From Scandinavium sp036495715 (GTDB lineage: Bacteria > Pseudomonadota > Gammaproteobacteria > Enterobacterales > Enterobacteriaceae), in assembly GCA_036495715.1 (NCBI GenBank), contig DASXML010000040.1, positions 1 through 64,000 on the forward strand: a stretch of 64,000 nt of DNA, given 5' to 3'. A program made the translations under genes and the position numbers. A model generated the notes under the pieces. It was not told the DNA's origin. It did no database searches and was given only the letters and a program-made list of their open reading frames with translations. Positions 16,099 to 24,408 of the stretch are shown in pieces. Each line of letters begins with the position of its first letter. The first letter of the stretch is position 1.

Positions 16099-17097
16099 TT
16101 AGTAATTGCTAATAGGGTTTAGTCTGACTGCATCTTCTAAATGATCTGGTGCAAAATGCGCATAACGCATTGTCATTTTGATGTCGGTATGGCCGAGTAC
16201 GCGCTGTAAGACCAGAATATTACCACCATTCATCATAAAGTGGCTGGCGAAGGTATGGCGTAAAACGTGGGTAAGTTGCCCTGCCGGTAATTCGATATTT
16301 GTTCTTTCGAGTGCAGACCTGAACGCACCATAGCAGTCACTAAATAACCGACCTTTTTTATGATTAGGCATCGATTCGTAGAGTACTTCGCTGATCGGAA
16401 CGGTGCGGTTTTTTCTGCCTTTTGTGTTTGTGAAAGTGATTTTGTATTTTGAGAGCTGGCTTTTTTTCAGGCTCTCGGCTTCAGACCAGCGAGCACCTGT
16501 GGATAGACATATTTTTACCACGGCTTCTAAATCAGGATGATCGTGGTGTCGACACTCTCCGAGCAGCAGCGCAATCTGATCGTGAGTCAGCCAGGCCATT
16601 TCCATTTCTTCCGTGCGGAAAGGGCGCATATTTTTTAGCGGATTTTCACCCTTCCACTCACCGAGGCGATTTAGCTCATTGAACACCGCGCGAAAGTAAG
16701 CCAACTCAAGATTAAGCGTGCGGGGCGATACCTCTTTAACCCTATTTGAACGGGCATACTCACCCTTTAACCGCTTTTCCCTATAGCGTGAAAACATCTG
16801 CGCATCGAAATCGCGTGCGAGTGGCTCGCCCATGCACTCAAAAGCATGGTGCATAGCGAGCTGCCGCTTTAGGCCGTCTTTCAATGTAATGCCATGAGCG
16901 CTAAACCATGCATCAACCAGCTCTTTTAACGTGCGCTTATCTTCTTTTTCTTCTGACCACGGGTTTTGCACAGTGTATTGTTCAAAGGCCAACGCCTCAC
17001 CTTTAGTCGCAAATTTCTTTCTGAAGCGTATGCCTTTTGCCCCATTGGGATAGAGCTCACAAATCCAGCCGCCAGCAGGATTTTTACGGACAGTCAT
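16099..17097 (-). CDS. int: Tyrosine integrase of the prophage
   Basis: This 332-residue P2-type site-specific recombinase inserts the phage at ileX and, with Cox, excises it. The catalytic set is visible: Arg203 (GARWSE), Lys226, His277 and Arg280 (HVLRH), His303 (LGHTD) and nucleophile Tyr312 (MRYAH). The N-terminal third is the arm-binding domain. ATG 17097 overlaps the CI stop (TGATG) and is preceded by GAGG. It lies just inside attL. Confidence 0.95.
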   Translation of the reverse strand: MTVRKNPAGGWICELYPNGAKGIRFRKKFATKGEALAFEQYTVQNPWSEEKEDKRTLKELVDAWFSAHGITLKDGLKRQLAMHHAFECMGEPLARDFDAQMFSRYREKRLKGEYARSNRVKEVSPRTLNLELAYFRAVFNELNRLGEWKGENPLKNMRPFRTEEMEMAWLTHDQIALLLGECRHHDHPDLEAVVKICLSTGARWSEAESLKKSQLSKYKITFTNTKGRKNRTVPISEVLYESMPNHKKGRLFSDCYGAFRSALERTNIELPAGQLTHVLRHTFASHFMMNGGNILVLQRVLGHTDIKMTMRYAHFAPDHLEDAVRLNPISNY

Positions 17098-17669
17098 CAA
17101 TTTACCTCGCTATACACACCCACCACACGGCCAATCGTTTTTATTTCATCAATTCCACATTCAAAAGGCACTTTGCCACCTGCTACGTGTAATCTTTTAC
17201 CAGGCAGTACCGTTAGTTCTCTGAGGCTAATTGCGCCCTCAACATCAACAATCCAAAGGCCATCAGCTAAAGGGGCATCTTTCTCGATGATGTAACTTTT
17301 GCTCTCGCTTCTAACGCAGATAGCACTCTTTAGTGGTTTTTCAAAAAGCTCAGGAGCGATATTCAAAACCCCATTTTCAGTAAGTCGACCTTCACTTAAT
17401 GTGAATAATTGGATCTCACAGATCGAATTTGAGTGTTCTTCTGTTTTTTGTGGCCCTTGTCCTGTCAGGATCCATTTGATGCTAACGCCAGTTTCAAGGG
17501 CGCAGAATGCAGCGAAATCGTAGGAGACATTGCCCCGCGTATATCGGTTTTGCAGCGTACTAGCAGCGATATTGAAATGGTTTGCGAGCTGGATTTTCTG
17601 TGTGAATCCGTAGACCTGACAGATTCTATCTAAAACTTTCTCGTTTGAAATTTGGCTTTCAAAGTCCAT
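17097..17669 (-). CDS. cI: CI-like lysogeny repressor (186 type)
   Basis: This 190-residue protein has an N-terminal helix-turn-helix of the Phage_CI_repr family (about residues 10-70; KIQLANHFNIAASTLQNRY) and a C-terminal S24-like oligomerisation domain (about 95-190) without an obvious catalytic Ser/Lys pair. That fits 186 CI, which is inactivated by the antirepressor Tum rather than by RecA-driven cleavage. The start at 17669 is chosen because upstream residues run into the operator region; the Shine-Dalgarno is weak. Divergent from cox. Confidence 0.88.
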   Translation of the reverse strand: MDFESQISNEKVLDRICQVYGFTQKIQLANHFNIAASTLQNRYTRGNVSYDFAAFCALETGVSIKWILTGQGPQKTEEHSNSICEIQLFTLSEGRLTENGVLNIAPELFEKPLKSAICVRSESKSYIIEKDAPLADGLWIVDVEGAISLRELTVLPGKRLHVAGGKVPFECGIDEIKTIGRVVGVYSEVN

Positions 17670-17691
17670 AAATCGCAATCTCGTGTTGATC

Positions 17692-17709
17692 AATGCGAAT
17701 AATCGCATT
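17692..17709. promoter_or_regulatory. Candidate CI operator in the lysogeny switch
   Basis: AATGCGA-ataa-TCGCATT is a perfect 7-bp inverted repeat in the 130-bp space between divergent cI and cox. Related half sites (tcgcaat) occur at 17672-17680 and 17811-17821. The position fits repressor control of the early lytic promoter. Confidence 0.55.
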
Positions 17710-17799
17710 AGAATTCGGTTGTTGGTGGCAGTTGATGGCAAGCGTCGGCAAAACTTTGGCTATCACTGTCTGAAACTTTCAAATAAGGAATCATGCAAT

Positions 17800-18063
17800 A
17801 TGGCTTCTGAAATCGCAATCATCAAAGTGCCTGCACCCATAATTACGCTGCAGCAGTTCGCAGAGCTTGAAGGTGTTTCTGAGCGTACCGCCTACCGCTG
17901 GACAACCGGCGACAACCCTTGTGTGCCAATCGAACCCCGCACAATCCGTAAAGGCTGCAAGAAAGCAGGCGGCCCGATTCGTATCTATTACGCGCGCTGG
18001 AAAGAAGATCAGTTGCGTAAAGCGTTGGGTCATTCCCGTTTTCAACTTGTCATCGGTGCTTAA
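17800..18063 (+). CDS. cox: Cox/Apl-like excisionase and transcription regulator
   Basis: An 87-residue basic protein with a helix-turn-helix near residues 15-40 (LQQFAELEGVSERTAYRWTT). As first gene on the lytic side opposite cI, it should repress lysogenic transcription and direct excision. The start at 17800 follows AAGGA with suitable spacing; an open frame extending upstream to 17683 crosses the operator and is rejected. Confidence 0.8.
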   Translation: MASEIAIIKVPAPIITLQQFAELEGVSERTAYRWTTGDNPCVPIEPRTIRKGCKKAGGPIRIYYARWKEDQLRKALGHSRFQLVIGA

Positions 18064-18093
18064 TTCACTTTATGTGAATTATAAGGATGCAAC

Positions 18094-18603
18094 ATGTTTG
18101 ATTTTCAGGTTTCCAAACATCCACATTATGACGAAGCATGCCGAGCTTTCGCGCAGCGTCACAACATGGCAAAACTGGCTGAGCGTGCGGGTATGAACGT
18201 CCAAACTCTGCGTAATAAGCTCAACCCGGAACAGCCGCACCAATTCACGCCGCCTGAATTATGGCTGCTGACTGATTTAACCGAAGACTCAACCCTTGTT
18301 GATGGCTTTTTGGCTCAGATTCATTGTCTGCCATGCGTGCCAGTTAACGAACTAGCGAAAGATAAGCTGCAGTCTTACGTCATGCGCGCTATGAGTGAAC
18401 TCGGCGAACTGGCAAGCGGTGCGGTATCGGCTGAACGTATGACCTCAGACCGTAAGTACAGCATGGTTGAAAGCGTCAATTCGGGAATCCGCATGCTGTC
18501 TCTTTCTGCGCTGGCATTGCAGGCGCGCCTGCAGGCCAATCCAGCAATGTCGAGTGTCGTAGATACCATGAGCGGTATCAGTGCAACATTCGGCTTAATG
18601 TGA
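18094..18603 (+). CDS. cII: Phage regulatory protein CII
   Basis: A 169-residue protein of the 186 CII family, which activates the establishment promoter for cI. The N-terminal DNA-binding region contains MAKLAERAGMNVQTLRNKLNP; the rest is helical. Size equals 186 CII (169). It follows cox by 30 bp and precedes fil. Confidence 0.88.
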   Translation: MFDFQVSKHPHYDEACRAFAQRHNMAKLAERAGMNVQTLRNKLNPEQPHQFTPPELWLLTDLTEDSTLVDGFLAQIHCLPCVPVNELAKDKLQSYVMRAMSELGELASGAVSAERMTSDRKYSMVESVNSGIRMLSLSALALQARLQANPAMSSVVDTMSGISATFGLM

Positions 18604-18610
18604 GGTGTTT

Positions 18611-18811
18611 ATGCTACATAACGAACCTTCATTCGCATCGTTGCTGGTAAAGAAAAGCCCCGGCATGCATCACGGTCATGGCTGGATAACTGGCAAAGAT
18701 GGTAAGCGCTGGCATCCATGCTATTCACAGGCTGAATTACTGGCTGGTCTTTCCACCCAAAAGCGGGGGGAATCATGGCTATTGAAGCTTTGCCGACAAC
18801 TGCGCCGCTAA
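18611..18811 (+). CDS. fil: Phage filamentation protein Fil
   Basis: A 66-residue protein matching the 186 Fil family (SPGMHHGHGWITGKDGKRWHPC...AELLAGLSTQ). Fil expression blocks host cell division early in lytic growth. ATG 18611 has GAGG at good spacing; the GTG at 18605 overlaps that motif and is less likely. The 3' end overlaps the next gene by 37 bp. Confidence 0.8.
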   Translation: MLHNEPSFASLLVKKSPGMHHGHGWITGKDGKRWHPCYSQAELLAGLSTQKRGESWLLKLCRQLRR

Positions 18812-19113
18812 AGGCTGGCGAACGTCTGGCCGGTCTGAATCATGTGGCAGAGCTCCGCGCCAGATTTTGGGGGGATAGCTGGAAAGAGGTGGTGCGTTTT
18901 GTCGACGATATGCGAGACAAACGGGATCCACAATCTGAGGAAAATAACAGAGCTTTGGCCGCAATTTTCTTTCTGGCAAAAATCCCGGCAGCTCGTCATG
19001 AGCTCGAAATGAGTGAGCTGACTACTGACGAGAAAAAGGCGCTTGTTACAGCGATGAACCATTTTCGCGCAGTAGTGAGCTTATTCCCCAAACGGCTAAC
19101 CATGCCGAATTAA
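18775..19113 (+). CDS. DUF5347-type phage early protein
   Basis: A 112-residue soluble, helical protein of unknown function, common in P2-like phages in this early position. It starts at ATG 18775 behind GGGGGAATC, inside the 3' end of fil. No catalytic motif seen. Its family assignment is from memory. Confidence 0.7.
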   Translation: MAIEALPTTAPLKAGERLAGLNHVAELRARFWGDSWKEVVRFVDDMRDKRDPQSEENNRALAAIFFLAKIPAARHELEMSELTTDEKKALVTAMNHFRAVVSLFPKRLTMPN

Positions 19114-19180
19114 TCCAAACAGAAATTTAATGGCGTAAACCCGCCGGGCTTCTTATTGCCCGAAATCAGGAGATTTATTT

Positions 19181-19408
19181 ATGTGTAATACCGAAACCCG
19201 CAATTTTAAAGCTGAAAGTGATGCTCTGACCGTGATGCTAACCGCAGCTAAACACGAAGAACGAAAAGATCGCGCTCTCGCCGTTTCAATCCGTCTTGAG
19301 GCGTTAGCTGTTCATATAGCCAATAAAGATTTGAGCGGTAAGGAGGCGGCTGAACTGCTGCGCCGTGAAGCCACTCGCTACGAAAACGAATCGCAGGAGT
19401 TGCACTAA
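19181..19408 (+). CDS. DUF2732-type phage early protein
   Basis: A 75-residue, mostly helical, charged protein of unknown function found between cII and A in many P2-like phages. AGGAG lies upstream of the ATG. Its stop overlaps the start of the following zinc-finger gene. Confidence 0.7.
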   Translation: MCNTETRNFKAESDALTVMLTAAKHEERKDRALAVSIRLEALAVHIANKDLSGKEAAELLRREATRYENESQELH

Positions 19409-19629
19409 TGGCCGACGCAATGGATTTAGCGCAACAGCGCGAGCAGGAAGACCGAGACCGCCATATCAACACCGCACGCAGCCGCATCGCTGCGCCCTCT
19501 CGTTTCTTCTGCGAAGAATGCGACGCACCAATCCCGGAAGCACGCCGTGCCGCAATCCCGGGCGTGGCCTCCTGCGTGACCTGTCAGCAAATAGCAGAGC
19601 TGAAAAATATACACTATCGGGGGGTATGA
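19408..19629 (+). CDS. TraR/DksA-type zinc-finger protein
   Basis: A 73-residue protein with a four-cysteine zinc finger: CEEC then CVTC, separated by 17 residues (FFCEECDAPIPEARRAA...). DksA/TraR proteins act in the RNA polymerase secondary channel; P2-like phages carry a short version here (P2 Orf82-like). The start overlaps the previous stop by one base. Confidence 0.85.
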   Translation: MADAMDLAQQREQEDRDRHINTARSRIAAPSRFFCEECDAPIPEARRAAIPGVASCVTCQQIAELKNIHYRGV

Positions 19630-19630
19630 A

Positions 19631-21853
19631 TTGGCGGTTCAATTCGCTTACCCGTGGAATGTCCCACGGACGGCAATAGCCAGCCCATACCTCACTTATG
19701 ACCAACAGTATCGCCGCGACCGTATGTTCGCGGCTTTGCTACATGCGAGAAAGGTGCTTTCTCTCCAACCTGAGTGCGTACGGTTTGATGCTTATCGCAC
19801 CGCTGCAGTGCTGGAGCATAGTCAGGGCAGTCAACGAGCCAATGCTTTTTTAATCAGTTTCTGCAAAAAAGCATTGCCACGTCTTGAACTGGTCGCAAAA
19901 AAATACGAGTGCGCGGGTATAAACAGTAACGTATCAGCCGCGGTTTTCGGTGGTCATTTTGATACCCAGTTAATGCAATATCTGGCATCGCGCATGGTCA
20001 ACATGACCGCCAGATACAACCGGCTCCCTGATATGTCGAGAGCTGACGTTGATCTCCTAGCCGCTGATATTGCAAATTTCATTCGCTCTGAACTGGCGAA
20101 TATTGATGATTCTGACTTCGGTGAACTCAAAACCCTTTCTTCCTGGTATATGCATGCCGGGTTTATCTCTTTGCAATTTAATGTGGCCCCTCCCGGCTGG
20201 GAGCGAGTAACAAAGAAGGTATTCGACAAAGAATATGTTGCCCCTGATGTAATCCGTATGTTTACAGAAACGTGGTGGCGTGGCCGTCTCCGTCGTGTCG
20301 CGGCTGCATGGCGTGAGCACCTGCAAATTGCAGTAGGGAATGTAAGTAAGAAAAAGCACGCTTACGCGAGTAAAAACTGTGTAACGGACTGGCGCGAGCA
20401 GAAGCGCCGCACGCGTGAGTTTCTCAAAGGTTTGGAGCTCGAAGACGAAGACGGCAATCGCATCAGCTTGATTGAAAAATACGACGGCTCTGTCGCTAAC
20501 CCTGCAATTCGTCGCTGCGAGCTAATGACTCGCATCCGTGGGTTTGAAAACATCTGTAATGAACTCGGCTATGTTGGCGAGTTTTATACATTGACTGCGC
20601 CGTCTAAATACCACGCTACAACAAAGGCGGGTTATCGCAATACCAAATGGAAAGGCGCAAGCCCGTCTGATACACAAACCTATCTCACCGGCCTTTGGGC
20701 GCGGATACGCGCAAAGCTGCATCGTGAGGATGTCCGTATTTTTGGGATCCGCGTTGCTGAACCACATCACGATGGTACGCCGCACTGGCACATGCTGATG
20801 TTTATGCTGCCTGAGGATGCCGAATATGTTCGCTCCGTTATGCGTAAATATGCCAGTAAAGAAGACCACCACGAATTGCGAAGCGATAAAGCTCAAAAAG
20901 CACGTTTTCACGCCGAAGCGATTGACCCGGAAAAAGGCAGTGCCACCGGCTATATCGCTAAATACATTTCTAAAAATATCGACGGCTATGCGCTCGATGG
21001 CGAAACAGATGACGAAAGCGGCGAGCTGTTGAAAGAGACGGCTCCCGCCGTTTCAGCGTGGGCGGCACGTTGGCACATTCGTCAATTTCAGTTTGTCGGC
21101 GGAGCACCGGTGACGGTATATCGCGAGCTACGTCGCCTTGCCGATACTGAGGTGGCGCATGGCCTAAGTGTTGAGTTTGCCGCCGCCCATGACGCTGCTG
21201 ACGCGGGTGATTGGGCTGGTTATGTTAATGCGCAGGGTGGCCCGTTTGTCCGTCGTGATGATTTGCAGGTACGCACGCTGTATGAACCGCGGGCCGACTT
21301 TAACCAGTATGGCGAGGAAACTGTCTGCATTCGTGGTGTGTATGATTCTGCCATTGGTGCTGACACCCCGATTTTAACCCGACTCACGCAGTGGAAGATC
21401 GTGCCGAAGCGCGCCGTTGATTTGGCCGTTGACGTTAAGGGCGATCCTTCGCCCTCTCGGAGTTCTGTCAATAACTGTACGGGAAGCGAAAGCGATCCGC
21501 CGGAACTCGATTTATCAAAACCTCTCAACCGGCGCGAAAGGCGACAACTTACGAACCGGTTAAGGGTGAAAAAAGTAACGATTCGTAGAAAGCATATGCA
21601 CGGAACACCTGAGCAAGGTGCAGCTATAACCAAAGCGATAGATGAGGTTCATGTGAATACCGGCGCTATTATCAGCCGGGGTGAAGCCCTGCATCTTATT
21701 ACTGGCGGTAAAAGCTGTTTCAACGGTAAATGGTGCCGGTGTTCTGCCAAGGGTGAGATTTTTTCTGCTGCACCATCACATCAGGAAAAGGCTAGGAAAA
21801 TCCTTAATCGTGTTGCGGTTTTAGCTGACATGGCAAAGAAAAGTAGCCTTTAA
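19631..21853 (+). CDS. A: Rolling-circle replication initiator A
   Basis: A 740-residue HUH endonuclease that nicks its own origin and stays joined to the 5' end while host Rep helicase unwinds the circle. The metal-binding motif HHDGTPHWHM is near residue 378 and the twin-tyrosine site GYIAKYISKN near 439-444, as in P2 gpA. The only usable start in frame is TTG 19631 behind a G-rich Shine-Dalgarno (six G). In P2 the origin lies within the gene; it was not located here. Confidence 0.93.
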   Translation: MAVQFAYPWNVPRTAIASPYLTYDQQYRRDRMFAALLHARKVLSLQPECVRFDAYRTAAVLEHSQGSQRANAFLISFCKKALPRLELVAKKYECAGINSNVSAAVFGGHFDTQLMQYLASRMVNMTARYNRLPDMSRADVDLLAADIANFIRSELANIDDSDFGELKTLSSWYMHAGFISLQFNVAPPGWERVTKKVFDKEYVAPDVIRMFTETWWRGRLRRVAAAWREHLQIAVGNVSKKKHAYASKNCVTDWREQKRRTREFLKGLELEDEDGNRISLIEKYDGSVANPAIRRCELMTRIRGFENICNELGYVGEFYTLTAPSKYHATTKAGYRNTKWKGASPSDTQTYLTGLWARIRAKLHREDVRIFGIRVAEPHHDGTPHWHMLMFMLPEDAEYVRSVMRKYASKEDHHELRSDKAQKARFHAEAIDPEKGSATGYIAKYISKNIDGYALDGETDDESGELLKETAPAVSAWAARWHIRQFQFVGGAPVTVYRELRRLADTEVAHGLSVEFAAAHDAADAGDWAGYVNAQGGPFVRRDDLQVRTLYEPRADFNQYGEETVCIRGVYDSAIGADTPILTRLTQWKIVPKRAVDLAVDVKGDPSPSRSSVNNCTGSESDPPELDLSKPLNRRERRQLTNRLRVKKVTIRRKHMHGTPEQGAAITKAIDEVHVNTGAIISRGEALHLITGGKSCFNGKWCRCSAKGEIFSAAPSHQEKARKILNRVAVLADMAKKSSL

Positions 21854-21927
21854 TATTCATCCATATCATGTACATACAATGTATTGCGAGCTGATTTTTT
21901 CTTCACACCCTTTACCTATACGTGCTA

Positions 21928-21943
21928 CTGTATGTTTATACAG
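21928..21943. promoter_or_regulatory. LexA (SOS) box upstream of tum
   Basis: CTGTATGTTTATACAG is a perfect CTGT-N8-ACAG operator embedded in TACTGTATG...CAGTG, 21 bp before the tum start. In phage 186 LexA represses tum in the same way, which makes the prophage UV-inducible. Confidence 0.93.
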
Positions 21944-21963
21944 TGTCTCGTGATGGAGGTTGT

Positions 21964-22404
21964 GTGGATAGAGGTTTAAACGAACAGGTCATGATTGAGC
22001 GGGTCGAGATGATTGCTCGGTTGACGACTGAGGGAACATGTCAGGAAAGGGATCGCGAAATTGCACTGAATTTAATTGCTGAGATTGCGAGTGGCAACTT
22101 GCTAAAAAACAACTCATATTCTGTTGTTTTCTCACCAACTCCAGTGAAAGAGCGATTAAAGAGAGGGAGCGAAGTAAGGGTTAATATCACATTGGATAAA
22201 GACCAACAGATAGAGCAACAAATAGTCGATGCTTTTCAGGGTGAACTGACTCGACGGGTGCAATCTGCTTTCCCGCTCACGCGAGTGACAGTAAAAAAAG
22301 GTCCGATGACTGGTGTTGAGTTGATGGGGTTTGACAGAGAGTCTGACCGTGAAGCACTCGACGGTATCCTGCAAGAAGTTTGGGAAGATGAGAGCTGGCG
22401 ATAG
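21964..22404 (+). CDS. tum: Tum antirepressor, DinI-like, SOS-induced
   Basis: A 146-residue protein whose last 75 residues match the DinI family (VRVNITLDKD...LTRRVQSAFPLTRVTVKKG...LQEVWEDESW). In phage 186, Tum removes CI from DNA and triggers induction. GTG 21964 is preferred: it follows GGAGG by four bases, gives exactly the length I recall for 186 Tum, and leaves the LexA box upstream. A longer frame from 21922 would run through the operator. Confidence 0.88.
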   Translation: MDRGLNEQVMIERVEMIARLTTEGTCQERDREIALNLIAEIASGNLLKNNSYSVVFSPTPVKERLKRGSEVRVNITLDKDQQIEQQIVDAFQGELTRRVQSAFPLTRVTVKKGPMTGVELMGFDRESDREALDGILQEVWEDESWR

Positions 22405-22486
22405 TTTTCATAAAAAAGGTGAAGACACTGACCTCATGTTTGATAGCATGGGGTTGTTTTTTATGGGGATTATAAAAAGGAATGTT

Positions 22487-23218
22487 ATGGATACTTTAAT
22501 TGCAATACTTTCTCTGGTGCTGTTTCTCGCCTTTATAGCAGGGCTGATAAAACCTTCGTTAGTAAAAATGCCTAACCGCAAGAAATCTAGTCTCATTTAT
22601 CTCAGTGGTGCAATTGTGCTTTCCGTTATTGGCTCAACTCTCTACCCAACAGAGCCTGCAGCGACAGCAAGTAAAGTTGCTTCTGCCACCGAAGCCGCAA
22701 AGCCTAAAGAGTTTGAATATGCTGATTTAAGCTTGGGCGATTATCGCGATAAGTTTCAAGAGAAACGTCACGAAATAATCACCAGTTATGCTGAATTCAA
22801 AAATATTCCACAATCAGCTATTGACGGCCTTTATGCCTGCATGAGCCAGTACGCGTTTACCAAAGATCGCGAGCTAAAACTAAACGAAGTGTTGGGATGG
22901 TGTCATACTGAATATGAAACTACTCCTGACACGCTTGCGAAGCTGATCAATATTGACTCCTTTACAAGTAATTTCAGCGGTTGGGATGGTGCCTATCGCC
23001 CACTTGAAAAGCTAATCAAAAACAACATGAATGATGATGGTTCGTACAAGCATGTTGAAACCCGCATCGCACAATTAGAATTAAAAAATGACCCGTACGC
23101 CATTATAAAAACAACTTTCAAAGGTAAAAATGCTTTTGGTGGCGTGATTAAAGAAACTGTGACTGCGCGCGTTGACGTTAGAACGGGCGAGGTAGAGAAG
23201 ATTTTGCAAGAACGTTAA
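22487..23218 (+). CDS. Unknown two-helix membrane protein, A–Q hotspot cargo
   Basis: A 243-residue protein with two N-terminal membrane helices (about 3-21 and 36-52) joined by a basic loop, followed by an Ala-rich linker and a soluble domain (about 75-243) with two Cys. No family recognised. ATG 22487 follows AAAGGA; the frame is open further upstream but overlaps tum. It lies 82 bp behind tum on the same strand, so it could be read from the LexA-controlled promoter. P2-like phages carry exclusion genes (tin, old) in this interval, so a phage-exclusion or conversion role is possible but unproven. Confidence 0.7.
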   Translation: MDTLIAILSLVLFLAFIAGLIKPSLVKMPNRKKSSLIYLSGAIVLSVIGSTLYPTEPAATASKVASATEAAKPKEFEYADLSLGDYRDKFQEKRHEIITSYAEFKNIPQSAIDGLYACMSQYAFTKDRELKLNEVLGWCHTEYETTPDTLAKLINIDSFTSNFSGWDGAYRPLEKLIKNNMNDDGSYKHVETRIAQLELKNDPYAIIKTTFKGKNAFGGVIKETVTARVDVRTGEVEKILQER

Positions 23219-23229
23219 TGTCTAACGCC

Positions 23230-23260
23230 GCCAGTGCTGAAATTTTTTTTCAGTACTGGC
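23230..23260. terminator. Bidirectional terminator between convergent cargo genes
   Basis: GCCAGTGCTGAAA and TTTCAGTACTGGC form a 13-bp stem with one mismatch around a T-rich loop, between the 22487-23218 gene and the opposing 23297-24031 gene. Confidence 0.75.
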
Positions 23261-23296
23261 AGGGCTGAACAGCGAGGAGTTAGTGGATTAATGCTG

Positions 23297-24031
23297 CTAT
23301 TTATTAAAAAAATCGAGTAGCGCCACCCCATTAGCTCCGAGGCTTACAACTCCTTCAACACTATTAATCGACGAAATTGTTTTCTTTAGAATGTTTTTTA
23401 ATTTTGAACCTTCCTCTGTTGTGGTAACGACTTCGTTAAATGATTCTGACATGCAAGCATGTCCCATTGTGGCCTCTGTTGCTGAGATTATGGGTTCAAT
23501 ACCAGTTATTTCATAATCTTCAAAGGCTCTGATCATATTGTTGATATAATGCAAGATGTCTTTTTTTAGCTCGGTTGAGAAACTAGAGTTAATGATTGAG
23601 CTTTTCAGTTCTAAGAGTTGTTTTTTTATTTCTTCCAGTTGTTCATCTTTGATTTGACCGACTTGCCCTTTAGTTTTGAATAAAACTGATAACATCCCAA
23701 GGTCATTTAAGGCTTGGTCAGTTATTCTGTTAATTGTGCTTTGCAGAGGATCGGTAAGGCTTAAGTGTGCAAAAAATTTATTAACACTTGGTCTCCAATT
23801 TGGAGCGGTGATTTCTTCTCCTGGAAAATAATCTTGTATTGTGGCGTCAATCTTTCTCGCAAGGCTCATAAGTTTGGATATTTTATCCCACAAGATAATT
23901 TCATTTTCTATGTTATGTTCTAGCTCAAACACGTCCAACAGAGCTTTTTTTGTTGCTATGGTGAGACCGGGTTGTGTTCTGAGATTGATAAAAAAATTTC
24001 GTAACGTATGTGCTGAGTTGTCGATAAACAT
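23297..24031 (-). CDS. Unknown helical protein, A–Q hotspot cargo
   Basis: A 244-residue, AT-rich gene on the minus strand with its own orientation. The product looks soluble and almost wholly helical, with a probable coiled coil near residues 125-160 (DEQLEEIKKQLLELKSS), and a hydrophobic C-terminal stretch (GVVSLGANGVALLDFF). ATG 24031 follows AGGGA; the frame extends to 24094 without a better signal. No family recognised. Position between tum and cos is where P2 relatives place anti-phage genes. Confidence 0.65.
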   Translation of the reverse strand: MFIDNSAHTLRNFFINLRTQPGLTIATKKALLDVFELEHNIENEIILWDKISKLMSLARKIDATIQDYFPGEEITAPNWRPSVNKFFAHLSLTDPLQSTINRITDQALNDLGMLSVLFKTKGQVGQIKDEQLEEIKKQLLELKSSIINSSFSTELKKDILHYINNMIRAFEDYEITGIEPIISATEATMGHACMSESFNEVVTTTEEGSKLKNILKKTISSINSVEGVVSLGANGVALLDFFNK

Positions 24032-24374
24032 GGAAAAATCCCTAAAGATGAAAATATTACTGAAAGAAGTTATTGCGATCAATGATCTCTGCATCTAGTT
24101 GCTGCATGCAAATGCATTTGTTTCAGAGCACATCAAACTCCCTGTCGCGCTTGCACTGTCGCGGTGTCCGGGCACTACTACAACTGCATTAAAATCGACC
24201 CATAAAGCGGGCAGGCGTGGCGGGGAAAGCATTGCGCGCCAGCGGTGGTGTGTATTATTAAAAATTATCGTCTGAGCGCGTCGTGACGGCTCGGATGTGG
24301 GTGCTGTCGGTTCGTTGGTGGTTGGGGGTGGTCGTGCGCGCGTGGCGCGCCTGAGGCGTGATGGTGCCGGGTGT
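24032..24374. other. Packaging region around cos
   Basis: No gene. The region is GC-rich with direct and inverted repeats (tgcatgcaaatgca at 24103-24116; several gtgtcgcgg-like words), as expected for terminase recognition sequences around cos. Confidence 0.6.
24214..24232. other. cos: cos site, 19-base cohesive end
   Basis: GGCGTGGCGGGGAAAGCAT matches the P2 19-nt cohesive end except at two positions and agrees with the 186 version as I remember it. The site lies left of Q, where linear P2-family genomes begin. Terminase P/M cuts here during packaging. Confidence 0.88.
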
Positions 24375-24397
24375 AAAAAAGCCGCCATGATGGCGGC
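24375..24397 (-). terminator. Terminator of the P–Q transcript
   Basis: On the minus strand GCCGCCATCATGGCGGC is followed by six T. It sits 11 bp after the Q stop. Confidence 0.88.
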
Positions 24398-24408
24398 CTG
24401 ATGGGGGA

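Noticed and set aside
22487..24031. Two-gene toxin-antitoxin operon
   Set aside because: The two genes converge on a shared terminator and are too large for a typical pair; they are treated as separate cargo genes.
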